A DNA stretch of 64,000 nucleotides from Candidatus Limnocylindrales bacterium (GTDB lineage Bacteria; Moduliflexota; Moduliflexia; Moduliflexales; JAUQPW01), in NCBI GenBank assembly GCA_035559535.1, contig DATMBG010000035.1, positions 30,581 through 94,580 of the forward strand. Direction: 5' to 3'. The translations under genes were made by a program, and so were the position numbers. The notes under the pieces were generated by a model that worked only from the letters and a program-made list of their open reading frames with translations, ran no database searches and was not told the DNA's origin. Positions 33,214 to 42,758 of the stretch are shown one piece after another. Numbering within the stretch: position 1 is the first letter of the stretch; each line of letters opens with the position of its first letter.

Positions 33214-34491
33214 TTACAACCCCTCGAACTTCCTTAACACCAGGGCAGAATTTTTCGATCCGAATCCGATACAGTTACAAACCGAAGTTCGAATCTCGGC
33301 TTTTCTTCCAACGTTGGGAACATAGTCCAGATCACATTCCGAATCGGGGTTTTCATAATTTATGGTAGGGTGAATAAAATGATTCACCATACTCAACAGC
33401 GTTGCCACGACCCCGGCCGCACCTGAAGCCCCTTGAGGATGGCCGATCATGGATTTCAGGGCGCTGGTAGGAATCGTATAGGCACGGGGACCGAAACATA
33501 ACTTAATGGCTTTCGTTTCAATTCGATCATTTAATTCGGTTGCCGTCCCATGAAGACTGATATAATCGACTTCTTCCTTTGCCACACCTCCATCTTTTAA
33601 AGCCAGCTCTATAGCTCTGGAAGATTCTTCCCCTGAAGGCATGATCTGAAGTCGATGATAGGCATCACAGGTAGAGCCATAGCCCACAATTTCGCCATAA
33701 ATAAAGGCCCCCCGTTCAAAAGCGTGTTGGAGTTCTTCCAGCACTAAAATCCAGGCCCCCTCTGCTAAAACAAATCCATCCCGATCTTTGTTAAAGGGAC
33801 GGGATCCCCGGGTTGGCTCCAGGTTCCATTTTGTGGGTACAGCCCCCATTCTGCAAAATCCGGCCATCATGCCGGGGGTAATACAGGCTTCTGCACCTCC
33901 TGAAAGTAATAGGGTAGACCGACCATGGCGAATCTGGTCAAAGGCATATCCGATGGCATCGGTAGAGCTGGTACAACCATTGGAAAGAACATGGCTGGGA
34001 CCTCTCAGTCCAAATGCAATGGAAATCTCACTGGAGAGCATCCCTGCTAAAGAGGCTGAAATAGCATAAGGGCTGACCTTTTTTCGGCCTTCCTGAAAAA
34101 AAATTCGATACTGATCCTCACCATAACAGATACCCCCCGCGCCGGTTCCAACAATAACTCCCACCCCATGTCTTTCTTCATCTGACAAACTTTCCAGATT
34201 CAGTTTGGCATCTCTCTGGGCTTCATCGGCAGCGGCCAGAGCCATTCGAGCAAGTCGGTGCAGAAAGTTTTTTCGACTTTTCCCTACAGGAGGGTCAAAA
34301 TCAAAATCTGGGACCTCTCCAGCAATCTGACAGGGAAGATCTGAAGCATCAAATAAGGAAATATTTTTAACCCCACTAACGCCATCTCGGATAGCCTGCC
34401 AAAATTTCTCTTTTCCAATCCCATTAGGGCTTATGACACCGATACCCGTAACAACAACCCGTCTCTCCCCCGTTGAGTTTGTAAAAAACAT
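33214..34491 (-). CDS. Beta-ketoacyl-[ACP] synthase II-like (FabF family), divergent
   Basis: Condensing enzyme of 425 residues. The Cys-His-His triad is intact: Cys173 in SNGCTSSTDAI, His314 in SLHGTATELND and His351 in SMIGHPQGASG, with Lys346. The nucleophile motif is NGCTSS rather than the TACA of housekeeping FabF, which points to a separate subgroup. It stands alone, convergent with glpX, with no ACP, reductase or dehydratase nearby. It may serve a special lipid or polyketide-like product; which one cannot be told. Confidence 0.85.
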   Translation of the reverse strand: MFFTNSTGERRVVVTGIGVISPNGIGKEKFWQAIRDGVSGVKNISLFDASDLPCQIAGEVPDFDFDPPVGKSRKNFLHRLARMALAAADEAQRDAKLNLESLSDEERHGVGVIVGTGAGGICYGEDQYRIFFQEGRKKVSPYAISASLAGMLSSEISIAFGLRGPSHVLSNGCTSSTDAIGYAFDQIRHGRSTLLLSGGAEACITPGMMAGFCRMGAVPTKWNLEPTRGSRPFNKDRDGFVLAEGAWILVLEELQHAFERGAFIYGEIVGYGSTCDAYHRLQIMPSGEESSRAIELALKDGGVAKEEVDYISLHGTATELNDRIETKAIKLCFGPRAYTIPTSALKSMIGHPQGASGAAGVVATLLSMVNHFIHPTINYENPDSECDLDYVPNVGRKAEIRTSVCNCIGFGSKNSALVLRKFEGL

Positions 34492-34925
34492 AACCGCTGT
34501 TTATCGTCCGTTTGACTATTGTCGGTTGTCTATACCTGTTTTATTTTTATACATAACTTTTGAAAGTTCAAAACTTCTCAAAAATTTTAAGCTTGTAAAA
34601 AATTTAACCGCAAAGCACGCATAGAAAGCATAACACAGGAAGAACTAAAATTCCAGTTTTTCTTTATGCCTCTTAGGTACCTTGCGGTTATGTTCTCAAA
34701 ATATTTAAACAAACGACAACCTACCACAGACAACGGGCAACGAACAACGGACAATCAACCATCTTAACTTCTAAGCTATCCTTTTGCAGTTCTTAACTCC
34801 TTATCCACAGAGGACTGAGGGGGTATGGAAGTATGAGAGAAGTTACCTCCCTACCCCCATACCTCCCTCGGTCCTCCGTGGATAAACAACATCAACAACC
34901 TACAAAAAATGCAAAAGTAGAGCTT
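34492..34925. repeat. Gap made of several short-word inverted repeats
   Basis: No gene seen. It holds an acaacgga-type arm at 34497-34535 and its partner at 34710-34765; an AACCGCAAAGCACGC / AGGTACCTTGCGGTTATG hairpin at 34605-34695; and a GGGGGTATGGAAGTATGAG / CCTCCCTACCCCCATACCTC hairpin at 34820-34872 flanked by TTATCCACAGAGGACTGAGG and GTCCTCCGTGGATAA, which also pair. Confidence 0.65.
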
Positions 34926-35891
34926 CTAGTATCTCTGGTAATCTACCCGGTTTTTATTTAAAGCACTTAACGGAACCACCTTAGATTCCAATCTTACCGG
35001 AAACCTCTGTTGACTTAAACGTTCTACAAGCCGGTCTGCTTCTTCTTTATTCACATAAGCACCGACCTGAATGGTATAATAATCCCTATCCCTGGCTTTA
35101 GTAACCATATAATCCGAAAGACCTGCATTTCGAGCAATATAAGGAGCTACCGACCTAGCTTCCTCTTCAGTTCTAAAATACCCTATGGCCACCACATTTA
35201 AACGAAGCATTTCTCGGGAAGAAGAGGTCATACTTCCACTGGAGGTCCGTTTACGATAAATCGAGGGAGATTCTTCCTCCGAAACATATGTTTCAGATCT
35301 TTTACGGGAACCGGTTGTGGTTTCCTGGGTACGATCTTTTCGGCCGGATGAGGTACTCTCTTCTGCCCGCTCTTTCCGTCCAGATTCAGTTTTTTCCTTT
35401 TTCCCTGACTCAGAGGCTTTTGCAAAAGAAGATGTGGAGGAAGTCCCTGGAGTGGATTCAGCAGAATGTTTTGAACTTTCCGCTACATGACCGGACCCTG
35501 TAGTACTCGGGGTTTCTCTCTCTACAGAGGGTTTTGTTGTTTCTTTTGTACCTTCAGAGGACATCCCGGAAACGCCGCTCGAAGTCGTTTCAGTACTTCG
35601 AGGTGGAGTAACCGACCTGCTGGTTGCACTCGTTGAGGAACCAGAAGATTCAGAAGGTTTTTCTGCCGTCGTGGATCTGCCGACTTCGGTGGATTTGTTT
35701 GCTTCTAGCGTAGCAGGAGAAGTAGACTCTGGAGGAAGCGAAGAGGAGGACTTAGAAGCATCTGGATGCGAGGGTGAAGAAAAAGGAATCTCATTCAGAG
35801 GCTCTTCTTTTGTAAAATACGATACCCCATAAAAAGCTAAAAATCCCAATACCAATACCAGGACGAAGGTTATTAAAAGTCGTCTTATCAT
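34926..35891 (-). CDS. Membrane-anchored SPOR-domain protein
   Basis: 321 residues: one N-terminal helix (residues 5-26), then a very Ser/Thr/Glu/Lys-rich linker (about 30-225) and a C-terminal peptidoglycan-binding SPOR region (about 230-310: LNVVAIGYFRTEEEARSVAPYI, then YYTIQVGAYVNKEEADRLVERL). SPOR domains bind denuded glycan strands at division sites, so a role in cell division or envelope shaping is likely. The linker has repeated basic patches (SGRKERAEESTSSGRKD). Seen alone, not in a division operon. Confidence 0.85.
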   Translation of the reverse strand: MIRRLLITFVLVLVLGFLAFYGVSYFTKEEPLNEIPFSSPSHPDASKSSSSLPPESTSPATLEANKSTEVGRSTTAEKPSESSGSSTSATSRSVTPPRSTETTSSGVSGMSSEGTKETTKPSVERETPSTTGSGHVAESSKHSAESTPGTSSTSSFAKASESGKKEKTESGRKERAEESTSSGRKDRTQETTTGSRKRSETYVSEEESPSIYRKRTSSGSMTSSSREMLRLNVVAIGYFRTEEEARSVAPYIARNAGLSDYMVTKARDRDYYTIQVGAYVNKEEADRLVERLSQQRFPVRLESKVVPLSALNKNRVDYQRY

Positions 35892-36019
35892 GATTAGATC
35901 TCCCGAAATCTATAAAATTGTAAGTGTTCACGCCGATGCTTTCCCCTCATTATATGGAAACATCAGCCTCATTGCTCTCCGGTTGGCCTACCCTGCCTTA
36001 GCAATTTTATAGTAAGGAT

Positions 36020-36805
36020 TTATCTCCCTGTCAACTCTTTTTTTGTCCAACTTATATCCTGGGAGGGTTTTTCACAGGGAAGAACCAACAGGAAAGTACT
36101 TCCCTTCCCACGTTTAGAATGGGCCGTAATCTTTCCCCCATGGGCTTCAATAATAACTTTTGCGGCAGGCAGACCAAGACCGATTCCCGAATATTCCCGG
36201 GTAGAAGACATATCCACCTGAGTAAAAGGGTTAAAGATTTCTTCTAGCTTATCTTCAGAAATGCCATTTCCTGTATCGGATATGGCGATCCCTATAAACC
36301 GGGCATGGGGTCTGGTTAAAGTGATTCGGATGAAACCATAAGGTTTGTTAAATTTAATAGAATTATCTAAAAGGTTCATCAAAGCTACAGAAAGCTTAGA
36401 AGGATCTGCCCAGATAGGGGGAAAGTTGGGGGGTATCCTGAGAACTGTGGTAAGGCTTTTTTTTTGAAGTCCTTCTCTAAGTTGAGAGAGGGCCTGGGTA
36501 ATCAAATCCTGAACAACCACCTGCCCATAATCCAGATCGAGCTTTTTATTTTTTCCCTGACCCAAAGTCAAAAGATTTATAACCAATCTTTCCAACCGGA
36601 TTACGGCGTCTTTCATGGCGTGAAGTCCTTCTCTACATCTAGGATGAGAACTATCAAAACGCCGGGTCATAAACATTTCTATATAAGCCTTCAGGACAGA
36701 AATCGGAGTAGAAAATTCGTGGGTGATGACATCCAGAAGATTCGATTTGATCTGTTCGATTTCCTTGAGCTTTTCGCTCACCTCTAACATCGGGGCTTTA
36801 GCCAT
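36020..36805 (-). CDS. Small cytosolic sensor histidine kinase without visible sensor domain
   Basis: 261 residues: HisKA dimerisation domain from the start (H-box VITHEFSTPISVLKAYIEM, phospho-acceptor His near residue 28) and a HATPase_c domain with N-box ALMNLLDNSIKFN, G1 ISDTGNGISEDK, F-box IFNPFTQVD and G2 GIGLGLPAAKVI. There is no membrane helix and no PAS or GAF domain, only about 20 residues before the H-box. No response regulator is adjacent. It may be the remnant of a longer kinase or may work with a separate sensor. Confidence 0.88.
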   Translation of the reverse strand: MAKAPMLEVSEKLKEIEQIKSNLLDVITHEFSTPISVLKAYIEMFMTRRFDSSHPRCREGLHAMKDAVIRLERLVINLLTLGQGKNKKLDLDYGQVVVQDLITQALSQLREGLQKKSLTTVLRIPPNFPPIWADPSKLSVALMNLLDNSIKFNKPYGFIRITLTRPHARFIGIAISDTGNGISEDKLEEIFNPFTQVDMSSTREYSGIGLGLPAAKVIIEAHGGKITAHSKRGKGSTFLLVLPCEKPSQDISWTKKELTGR

Positions 36806-36941
36806 GGCTTACTCAATATTCCTTATCTTTATCTTTGAAACCAGACCCCATATGGGAATAACTTCAGTTTAGAAATATCTTAATCTTAAGTCAAGGATAA
36901 AGATCATTCCCTCTCAAATCCGGACTTACCATAGAAAATTA

Positions 36942-36970
36942 TTGACGCATCTCATTTTCTCATGTAAATT
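36942..36970 (+). promoter_or_regulatory. Promoter of lepB
   Basis: TTGACG (36942-36947), 17 nt, TAAATT (36965-36970), about 110 nt upstream of the lepB ATG. Confidence 0.65.
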
Positions 36971-37080
36971 AGCTCTTCAGAAGTTTTGCTTAAAAGAAGT
37001 TTTATCGGACAGGTTTCAAGGAAATAAAAGCTTAAAAGTCTTTGTCTTTTGAACGGTCATAAACAAGGAGAAAATGTAGT

Positions 37081-37818
37081 ATGTCTCAGCAGGAAGATAA
37101 TCCAAATGTGATTCAAACCTCAGAACAGGAACCTCAGAGGATTTTTTACAAGAAAAAATCCCTCCTACGGGAATATGCGGAAGCGTTTCTTATTGCTTTT
37201 ATATTGGCCATTGTCATCAAGTCGTTCTTAATTCAAGCCTTTAAAATTCCTTCCAGTTCCATGGAGCAGACCCTCCTGGTTGGAGATCATCTCCTGGTCA
37301 ATAAATTTATCTATAAGTTTAAAGACCCCCGCCCCGGAGACATCATTGTTTTTAAGTTCCCGGATGACCCAAAACGAGACTTTATTAAACGGATTATAGG
37401 AACCCCTGGGGATACCGTTGAAGTAAAAGATAAAAAAGTTTATGTCAATGATAAGGAACTCGTGGAACCTTATGCAATCCATGAAGATTCGGAAATACTT
37501 CCTAAAGATCGTTCGGTTCGGGATAATTTTGGCCCGGTAACCGTTCCAAAAGATTCTTACTTTGTTATGGGCGATAACCGGGATCGAAGTTGGGATAGTC
37601 GGTTTTGGAATAATACCTTTGTTAAGAGAGAAGCCATTGTTGGAAAAGCCTTCCTTATTTACTGGTCCTGGAAATCTGATAAAGAAGCCCCCTCATTAAA
37701 TAATGAGGATGCCGGTTTCATGGAGCGGGTAAAGTTTTATTTGAAACTGACCGGGTATAATATCGTACATCTGAAAGATCGGGTTAGATGGGAACGCCTG
37801 GGTAAAATTCTGGTTTGA
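37081..37818 (+). CDS. lepB: Signal peptidase I
   Basis: Removes signal peptides at the inner membrane. 245 residues with one N-terminal helix (about 33-53), catalytic Ser60 in IPSSSMEQTL, general base Lys103 in RDFIKRIIGTPGD and the box-E motif VMGDNRDRSWDSR. An AAGGAGAA ribosome-binding site precedes the ATG. Followed 17 nt later by a membrane protein gene whose start region (TGTATGAAA) is locally duplicated. Confidence 0.95.
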   Translation: MSQQEDNPNVIQTSEQEPQRIFYKKKSLLREYAEAFLIAFILAIVIKSFLIQAFKIPSSSMEQTLLVGDHLLVNKFIYKFKDPRPGDIIVFKFPDDPKRDFIKRIIGTPGDTVEVKDKKVYVNDKELVEPYAIHEDSEILPKDRSVRDNFGPVTVPKDSYFVMGDNRDRSWDSRFWNNTFVKREAIVGKAFLIYWSWKSDKEAPSLNNEDAGFMERVKFYLKLTGYNIVHLKDRVRWERLGKILV

Positions 37819-37835
37819 TGTATGAAATTTGATGT

Positions 37836-38855
37836 ATGAAACTTAAATTCTGGATTGGTATAGTCATCAGTGTTATCTGTCTTTATCTGGTTTTTAAAGG
37901 GATTGAAGTTCATAAGCTTCTGGAGGTTTTAAAGTCTGCGAATTATATCTATCTGGCCCTGGCCACTCTGATCAATTTCTCCTCGTTCTGGATGCGCGCG
38001 GAACGCTGGAAGTATCTCTTAGAACCCATTAAAAAAATTCGTTCAGCGCATCTTTTCCCGGTTACAGTGATAGGATTCATGGCAACGAACATACTTCCTG
38101 CTCGAGCCGGAGAGTTTGTGAAGGCCTATATGGTCGGGAAGAAGGAAAACATCAGTGCCACCGCTTCTTTTGCAACCATCGTGTTAGAGAGGGTTTTAGA
38201 TTCCCTGATTATCCTGGCCCTTTTTGGGTTAGTCCTTTTCTGGATCGATTTCAAGGATAAATCTCCTGGAACTCCAGATCCTTCTATCAACATCTCCGGG
38301 ATCTCCCCGGCCGTGCTTAAGACCACCGGCATACTGTTCGCACTGGGGCTTGCAGCGGTCTTTATCTTCTTACTTTTACTTAAAATGTATCCAACCCCGG
38401 CCATAACCCTCACCGGCAAAATTTTATTTCCCCTCCCTAAACGGATCAGAGAGCAGGTGGCTGGGGTTTTAGAATCTTTCAGTTCGGGATTGAAGGTCCT
38501 GGGAAAAGGAAGCTCCCTTTTGCCTCTTCTATTCTGGTCTCTCTGTGTATGGGTTACCTGTGCCGGGAGTATTTGGGTAACTTTGCTTGCCTTTGATTTA
38601 CATCTTCCTTTTTTTGCTTCGGCTTTTATTCTTGTTCTGATTGCCTTTGCAGTTGCTCTACCCTCTTCACCCGGTTTTATAGGCCCTTTTCACGCAGCCA
38701 CCTCAGCAGGGTTGATGTTCTTTTACGTAGATAAAAGTACGGCAACGGGTATTTCCCTGATTCTGCACCTGATCATGGTAGGGCCGGTAACCCTGGCTGG
38801 GCTTTTCTACCTATGGGTAGAGAATCTTTCGTTTTCAGAAATAAAGCAGTTATGA
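37836..38855 (+). CDS. Lysylphosphatidylglycerol synthase TM-region family protein (UPF0104/AglD-like)
   Basis: 339-residue membrane protein with seven to eight helices of the LPG_synthase_TM family (MprF flippase-like half). Typical motifs are FSSFWMRAERWKYLL, FMATNILPARAGEFVKAY, ATIVLERVLDSL and PSSPGFIGPFHAA. It lacks the soluble aminoacyl-transfer domain, so it is likely a lipid flippase or translocase and not MprF itself. Its stop overlaps the next gene by ATGA. Confidence 0.88.
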   Translation: MKLKFWIGIVISVICLYLVFKGIEVHKLLEVLKSANYIYLALATLINFSSFWMRAERWKYLLEPIKKIRSAHLFPVTVIGFMATNILPARAGEFVKAYMVGKKENISATASFATIVLERVLDSLIILALFGLVLFWIDFKDKSPGTPDPSINISGISPAVLKTTGILFALGLAAVFIFLLLLKMYPTPAITLTGKILFPLPKRIREQVAGVLESFSSGLKVLGKGSSLLPLLFWSLCVWVTCAGSIWVTLLAFDLHLPFFASAFILVLIAFAVALPSSPGFIGPFHAATSAGLMFFYVDKSTATGISLILHLIMVGPVTLAGLFYLWVENLSFSEIKQL

Positions 38856-39316
38856 AATTCATCACCGATTGCATGCTGGGAACCCTGGCCAAATGGCTTC
38901 GAATTCTAGGATACGATACCCTTTATTATCGATTCATCGAGGATACCACCTTAATCCAGAAGGCGTTGCGCACACAACGTACCTTACTCACTCGGGATGA
39001 GGAGGTTTTTCAAAAATTTAAAAGCCCAGATAAACTCCTTATCCGAAGTGACAATGTGATGAGCCAGTTGAAGCAGGTAATCGAAGAAAAAAAGCTAGAG
39101 GTGGGAAGCCATCTTTTCACCCGATGTGTTCTCTGTAATACCCGGTTAATTCGGGTAGATAAGGAGGAGGTCCGACATCTTGTGCCTGAATATGTTTTTA
39201 AAACCCAGCAGGAGTTCTCTATCTGTAATCACTGTAAGAAAATTTACTGGAAAGGAACCCACCGAACCAGGATGATGGAGAAGCTTAAAAATTTAGAAGA
39301 ATCTTTAAAACTATGA
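38852..39316 (+). CDS. Mut7-C RNase-domain (DUF82/PIN-like) protein
   Basis: About 154 residues starting MKFITDCMLGTLAKWLRILGYDT, the signature of the Mut7-C domain, with acidic residues (TRDEEV) as in PIN nucleases. A C-terminal zinc finger has CVLCNTRL and CNHCKKIYWKGTH. The start at 38852 overlaps the preceding stop (ATGA), which decides it over an upstream in-frame start at 38813. Predicted ribonuclease; the target is unknown. Overlaps the next gene by 4 bp. Confidence 0.88.
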   Translation: MKFITDCMLGTLAKWLRILGYDTLYYRFIEDTTLIQKALRTQRTLLTRDEEVFQKFKSPDKLLIRSDNVMSQLKQVIEEKKLEVGSHLFTRCVLCNTRLIRVDKEEVRHLVPEYVFKTQQEFSICNHCKKIYWKGTHRTRMMEKLKNLEESLKL

Positions 39317-40089
39317 TCCAGATAGCTATCGAAGCGGCCTTGAAAGCAGGCAAAATTTTAAAAGATCACCTAGGTCAAATCGAAGAGATCAACCATAAAG
39401 GGGAAATTGATCTGGTTACCAACGTAGACCGATTATCGGAACGGTCTATTGTAGAAACGATAAAAGCTCATTATCCCCATCATCAAATCCTCGCGGAAGA
39501 GGGTGAAAATAACTCGGAAACAACCTCCGAGTATAAGTGGCTTATTGACCCTTTAGACGGAACGACCAACTATATCCATGGCCTGCCCTATTTTTGTGTC
39601 TCGATAGCCCTTGAAAAGGAAGGTGAACTCATCTTAGGAGTTGTCTATGATCCGGTCCATGAAGAGCTATTTACCGCAGAAAAGGGTCAGGGAGCTTTTT
39701 TGAACCATAAACGAATCACTGTTTCTAAAGTTGAAAAGCTCGAGAAAAGTTTACTGGTCACAGGGTTTCCTCCCAGTATCTGGCAGGATCAGGGTAAGAG
39801 TTTTGAGCACTTTAAAAACTTTACAGTTCGTTGTCAGGGTGTACGACGACTCGGATCTGCCGCGATCGATCTTTGTTATGTAGCAGCCGGAAGATTGGAA
39901 GCTTTCTGGGAACGGGGGCTAAAACCCTGGGACATGGGAGCCGGGGCTGTCCTGGTAAGGGAAGCAGGGGGATGTGTAACCGATTTTCAGGGACGAGATT
40001 TTGATGTTTATCAGACTGAAATTTTAGCCAGCAATGGAAGAATACATAAGGCCATGCAAGAAGTGCTTCAACTTGCCGGGGAGAGATAA
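39313..40089 (+). CDS. suhB: Inositol-1-monophosphatase family protein
   Basis: 258-residue Mg/Li-dependent phosphatase. Metal motifs ILAEEGEN, WLIDPLDGTTNYIHGLPYF and LKPWDMGAGAVLVREAGG are intact. The family covers inositol monophosphatase, SuhB and bisphosphate nucleotidases; the substrate here is not fixed. Overlaps the Mut7-C gene by ATGA, making a likely lepB-led operon of four genes. Confidence 0.92.
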   Translation: MIQIAIEAALKAGKILKDHLGQIEEINHKGEIDLVTNVDRLSERSIVETIKAHYPHHQILAEEGENNSETTSEYKWLIDPLDGTTNYIHGLPYFCVSIALEKEGELILGVVYDPVHEELFTAEKGQGAFLNHKRITVSKVEKLEKSLLVTGFPPSIWQDQGKSFEHFKNFTVRCQGVRRLGSAAIDLCYVAAGRLEAFWERGLKPWDMGAGAVLVREAGGCVTDFQGRDFDVYQTEILASNGRIHKAMQEVLQLAGER

Positions 40090-40534
40090 TTCAGGTTAAT
40101 AGAAGTGGCTATCTTCTCCCCTCAGCTATTTCTTGTAATATTCGGTTCAGAAGGCGCCCTTCCCTTTGTCTGCTCCTTCCTTGCTTGCTTTCAAAAGACC
40201 AAATCCCTTCCTTAACTCCATGGGTATGGTCAAAAATAATCTGGTTGACCTACTAACCATTTTAAACCCCATCCTCCCAAATCGAAAAATGAGGAAAGAT
40301 AAAAATCCCCCCTTGAGGGGGGACTCGGGGGGTGTTCCCCTCCAGGGGGGAACAGGGAGTGTTTGAGCCCAGGATCTAATCCTTAACTGGATACCTAGGG
40401 GGTTATGGCCAGATCTGATGCCTGCAAGATGGGTTAACCGAATGTGGCAAGGATTGTGCTCTAAACCTCAAACAGGACCGTAAATGTTTCAGAAGAGAAC
40501 ATACATGAGATCCCCCCAGGATTGAAAGAGATCT
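40090..40534. other. Gap without a gene, with a C/G-rich inverted repeat
   Basis: A repeat near 40305-40350 has CCCCCCTTGAGGGGGG and GTTCCCCTCCAGGGGGGAAC palindromes. A short plus-strand open frame (40166-40366) lacks a ribosome-binding site and any family resemblance. I see no clear promoter for the kinase gene that follows. Confidence 0.5.
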
Positions 40535-42469
40535 ATGCAAAAAACAGAGAAAAACGATCAGAGTGCTCAAATCCTTTTGGTAGATGATAATGTCGATATG
40601 TTAGAGGCCATGGCCTGCTTGTTGAGGTTAGAGGGCTATGAGGTTATAGAGGCAACGACAGGTCAGGAAGGCTTACAATTGGCTAAGGCTAAAAAGCCGG
40701 ATGTGGTTTTATCAGATGTTGTACTTCCCGATATAGATGGTATGGAAGTATGCAGGCGTATTAAGGAAGATCCGGAATTAGCAGACATTTATGTGGCGTT
40801 AATTTCAGGAGTAAAAACGGCTCCGAAGGATCGAATACAGGGGTTTGATGGGGGAGCAGATGGATATCTTATACGACCTATTCAGAATCGAGAGCTGGTA
40901 GCCCAGGTAAAGGCAATGGTCCGCGTCAAGAAAGCGGAAGAGGCTCTACGAAAGAGTGAACAACGTTTTCAGCTTGTGGCACGGGCAACCAATGATGCAG
41001 TGTGGGACTGGAACTTAGAAACCAATACTCTATGGTGGAACGAAGGAATCAAGGAACTCTTTTACTACCCTTTAGAGGAGGTTAAACCGGATATTACCTG
41101 GTGGTATGAACACATCCACCAGGAGGATCAGACGCGGGTGATTTCAGGGATCCAGAAAGCTATTCAGGAGAATAAAAGATATTGGTCCGATGAGTACCGT
41201 TATCGTCGGGCGGATGGTTCTTATGCTTATGTCTTCGATCGGGGTTATATTATTTCGGATCATCATGGGAAACCGGTACGTATGGTTGGCTCCATGATGG
41301 ATATTACCGTTCGTAAACAGATGGAAACGGCGCTGCGAGAAAGTGAAGAGCGATTCCGGGCTACCTTTGAGCAGGCCGCCGTTGGGATTGCCCACATAGC
41401 CATAGATGGTCGATGGCTACTCGTCAATCAAAAACTCTGTGAGATCGTAGGGTACACCCGTGAAGAGTTGATGGAGAGAACTTTTCAAGATATTACCCAT
41501 CCGGACGATCTGGCTGCCGATTTCAGATATATCCAACAGGTCTTGGCTAATGAGATTCCTACTTTCTCCATGGAGAAGCGCTATCTGCGCAGGGACGGTT
41601 CCCAGGTCTGGATCAATCTGACCGTGTCCCTGGTACGGAAACCCTCAGGAGATCCGGCGTATTTTATTGCCGTCATTGAAGATATCACCTCACGTAAGCA
41701 GGCGGAAGATCAGATCCGCAGGCTTAATGAAGAACTCGAGCAACGTGTTCTTGCGCGCACGGCCGAGCTTCAAGCAACCATTAAAGAACTTGAAGCTTTT
41801 TCCTATTCGGTCTCCCATGATCTCCGTGCTCCTCTAAGGGCCATCCACGGCTTCTCCCGTATTCTACTGGAAGATTATGCTCCTCAGCTCTCTCCGGAGA
41901 TTCAAGAATACTTACAGTGGATAAGCCATAATGCCAGGCAGATGAGCCACCTCATAGATGATTTATTGACTTTCTCGCGTTTAAGTCGTCAAGCGATCAA
42001 AAAGCAACCGGTCACAACAACGACCTTGATACATCAAGCGCTCACAGATTTGAACGAAGAACAAAAAGGGCGACATGTAGAGATTCGCATCGGAGACCTG
42101 CCTGATTGTCACGCTGACCCGGTCCTGCTTAAACAGGTGTTTGTTAACCTGCTTTCCAATGCCCTTAAATTTACACGCCGACAAGAGGTGGCCAGAATCG
42201 AAATCGGTTATCAGCCAGGAGACCCATCTGGTGAACAGATCTACTTCGTTAGAGATAATGGGGTGGGTTTTAATATGCAATATGCAGATAAACTCTTTGG
42301 GGTGTTTCAGCGGTTACACCCCGCTGACGAGTACGAAGGTACCGAAGTTGGATTGGCCATCGTTCGGCGAATCATCCATCGCCATGGAGGGCGAGTCTGG
42401 GCAGAAGGGGAAGTTAATAAAGGGGCCACCTTCTACTTTACACTTCCTCTCTGGGACAGAGGGACTTAG
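40535..42469 (+). CDS. Hybrid sensor: receiver-PAS-PAS-histidine kinase
   Basis: 644 residues. Receiver domain at about 12-130 (ILLVDDNVDM, phospho-acceptor Asp in VVLSDVVLPDIDG), PAS at about 143-265 and 270-395 (each ending in a PAC-type ITxRK motif), coiled linker, HisKA with His428 in SVSHDLRAPLRAIHG, and HATPase with VFVNLLSNALKF, FVRDNGVGFN and a slightly altered G2 box (EGTEVGLAIV). No membrane helix. The layout resembles cyanobacterial Hik proteins and suits a cytosolic redox, light or ligand sensor feeding the adjacent Rcp1-like regulator and c-di-GMP proteins. Confidence 0.92.
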   Translation: MQKTEKNDQSAQILLVDDNVDMLEAMACLLRLEGYEVIEATTGQEGLQLAKAKKPDVVLSDVVLPDIDGMEVCRRIKEDPELADIYVALISGVKTAPKDRIQGFDGGADGYLIRPIQNRELVAQVKAMVRVKKAEEALRKSEQRFQLVARATNDAVWDWNLETNTLWWNEGIKELFYYPLEEVKPDITWWYEHIHQEDQTRVISGIQKAIQENKRYWSDEYRYRRADGSYAYVFDRGYIISDHHGKPVRMVGSMMDITVRKQMETALRESEERFRATFEQAAVGIAHIAIDGRWLLVNQKLCEIVGYTREELMERTFQDITHPDDLAADFRYIQQVLANEIPTFSMEKRYLRRDGSQVWINLTVSLVRKPSGDPAYFIAVIEDITSRKQAEDQIRRLNEELEQRVLARTAELQATIKELEAFSYSVSHDLRAPLRAIHGFSRILLEDYAPQLSPEIQEYLQWISHNARQMSHLIDDLLTFSRLSRQAIKKQPVTTTTLIHQALTDLNEEQKGRHVEIRIGDLPDCHADPVLLKQVFVNLLSNALKFTRRQEVARIEIGYQPGDPSGEQIYFVRDNGVGFNMQYADKLFGVFQRLHPADEYEGTEVGLAIVRRIIHRHGGRVWAEGEVNKGATFYFTLPLWDRGT

Positions 42470-42758
42470 GGACAAGGAGACATGGTGACAGGGGGATTCT
42501 CCACATCTCCTTGTCTTAATGTTCCAAATAGGATAATTCTTTGACAGGATAATTACCTGAGACCACTCCTACCCTCCCTATCAAATTTGGGTTTCATAGC
42601 AGAAAGGCAGGTTTCAAACTTGCCCTTACCGGAGGACTTTATAAGGGTCCTATAGGAAAGGTAACTTGGTATTACCTTGTAAAGTTAATTGGGGTTATTC
42701 TCTGTCCTCACCCCCAGCCCCTCTCCCACAAGGAGAAAGGGGAGTTAAGGAGCTTTTT
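42470..42758. repeat. Gap with two short-word inverted repeats
   Basis: GGGACAAGGAGACATGGTG (about 42470-42488) pairs with CCACATCTCCTTGTC (42502-42515). CCTCACCCCCAGCCCCTCTC (42706-42725) pairs with GGAGAAAGGGGAG, a cousin of the 7.7 kb element. AAGGAG at 42747-42752 serves the next gene. Confidence 0.55.

Noticed and set aside
40166..40366. Plus-strand open frame of 66 codons in a gap
   Set aside because: No ribosome-binding site, ends in a C/G-rich palindrome, no family resemblance.
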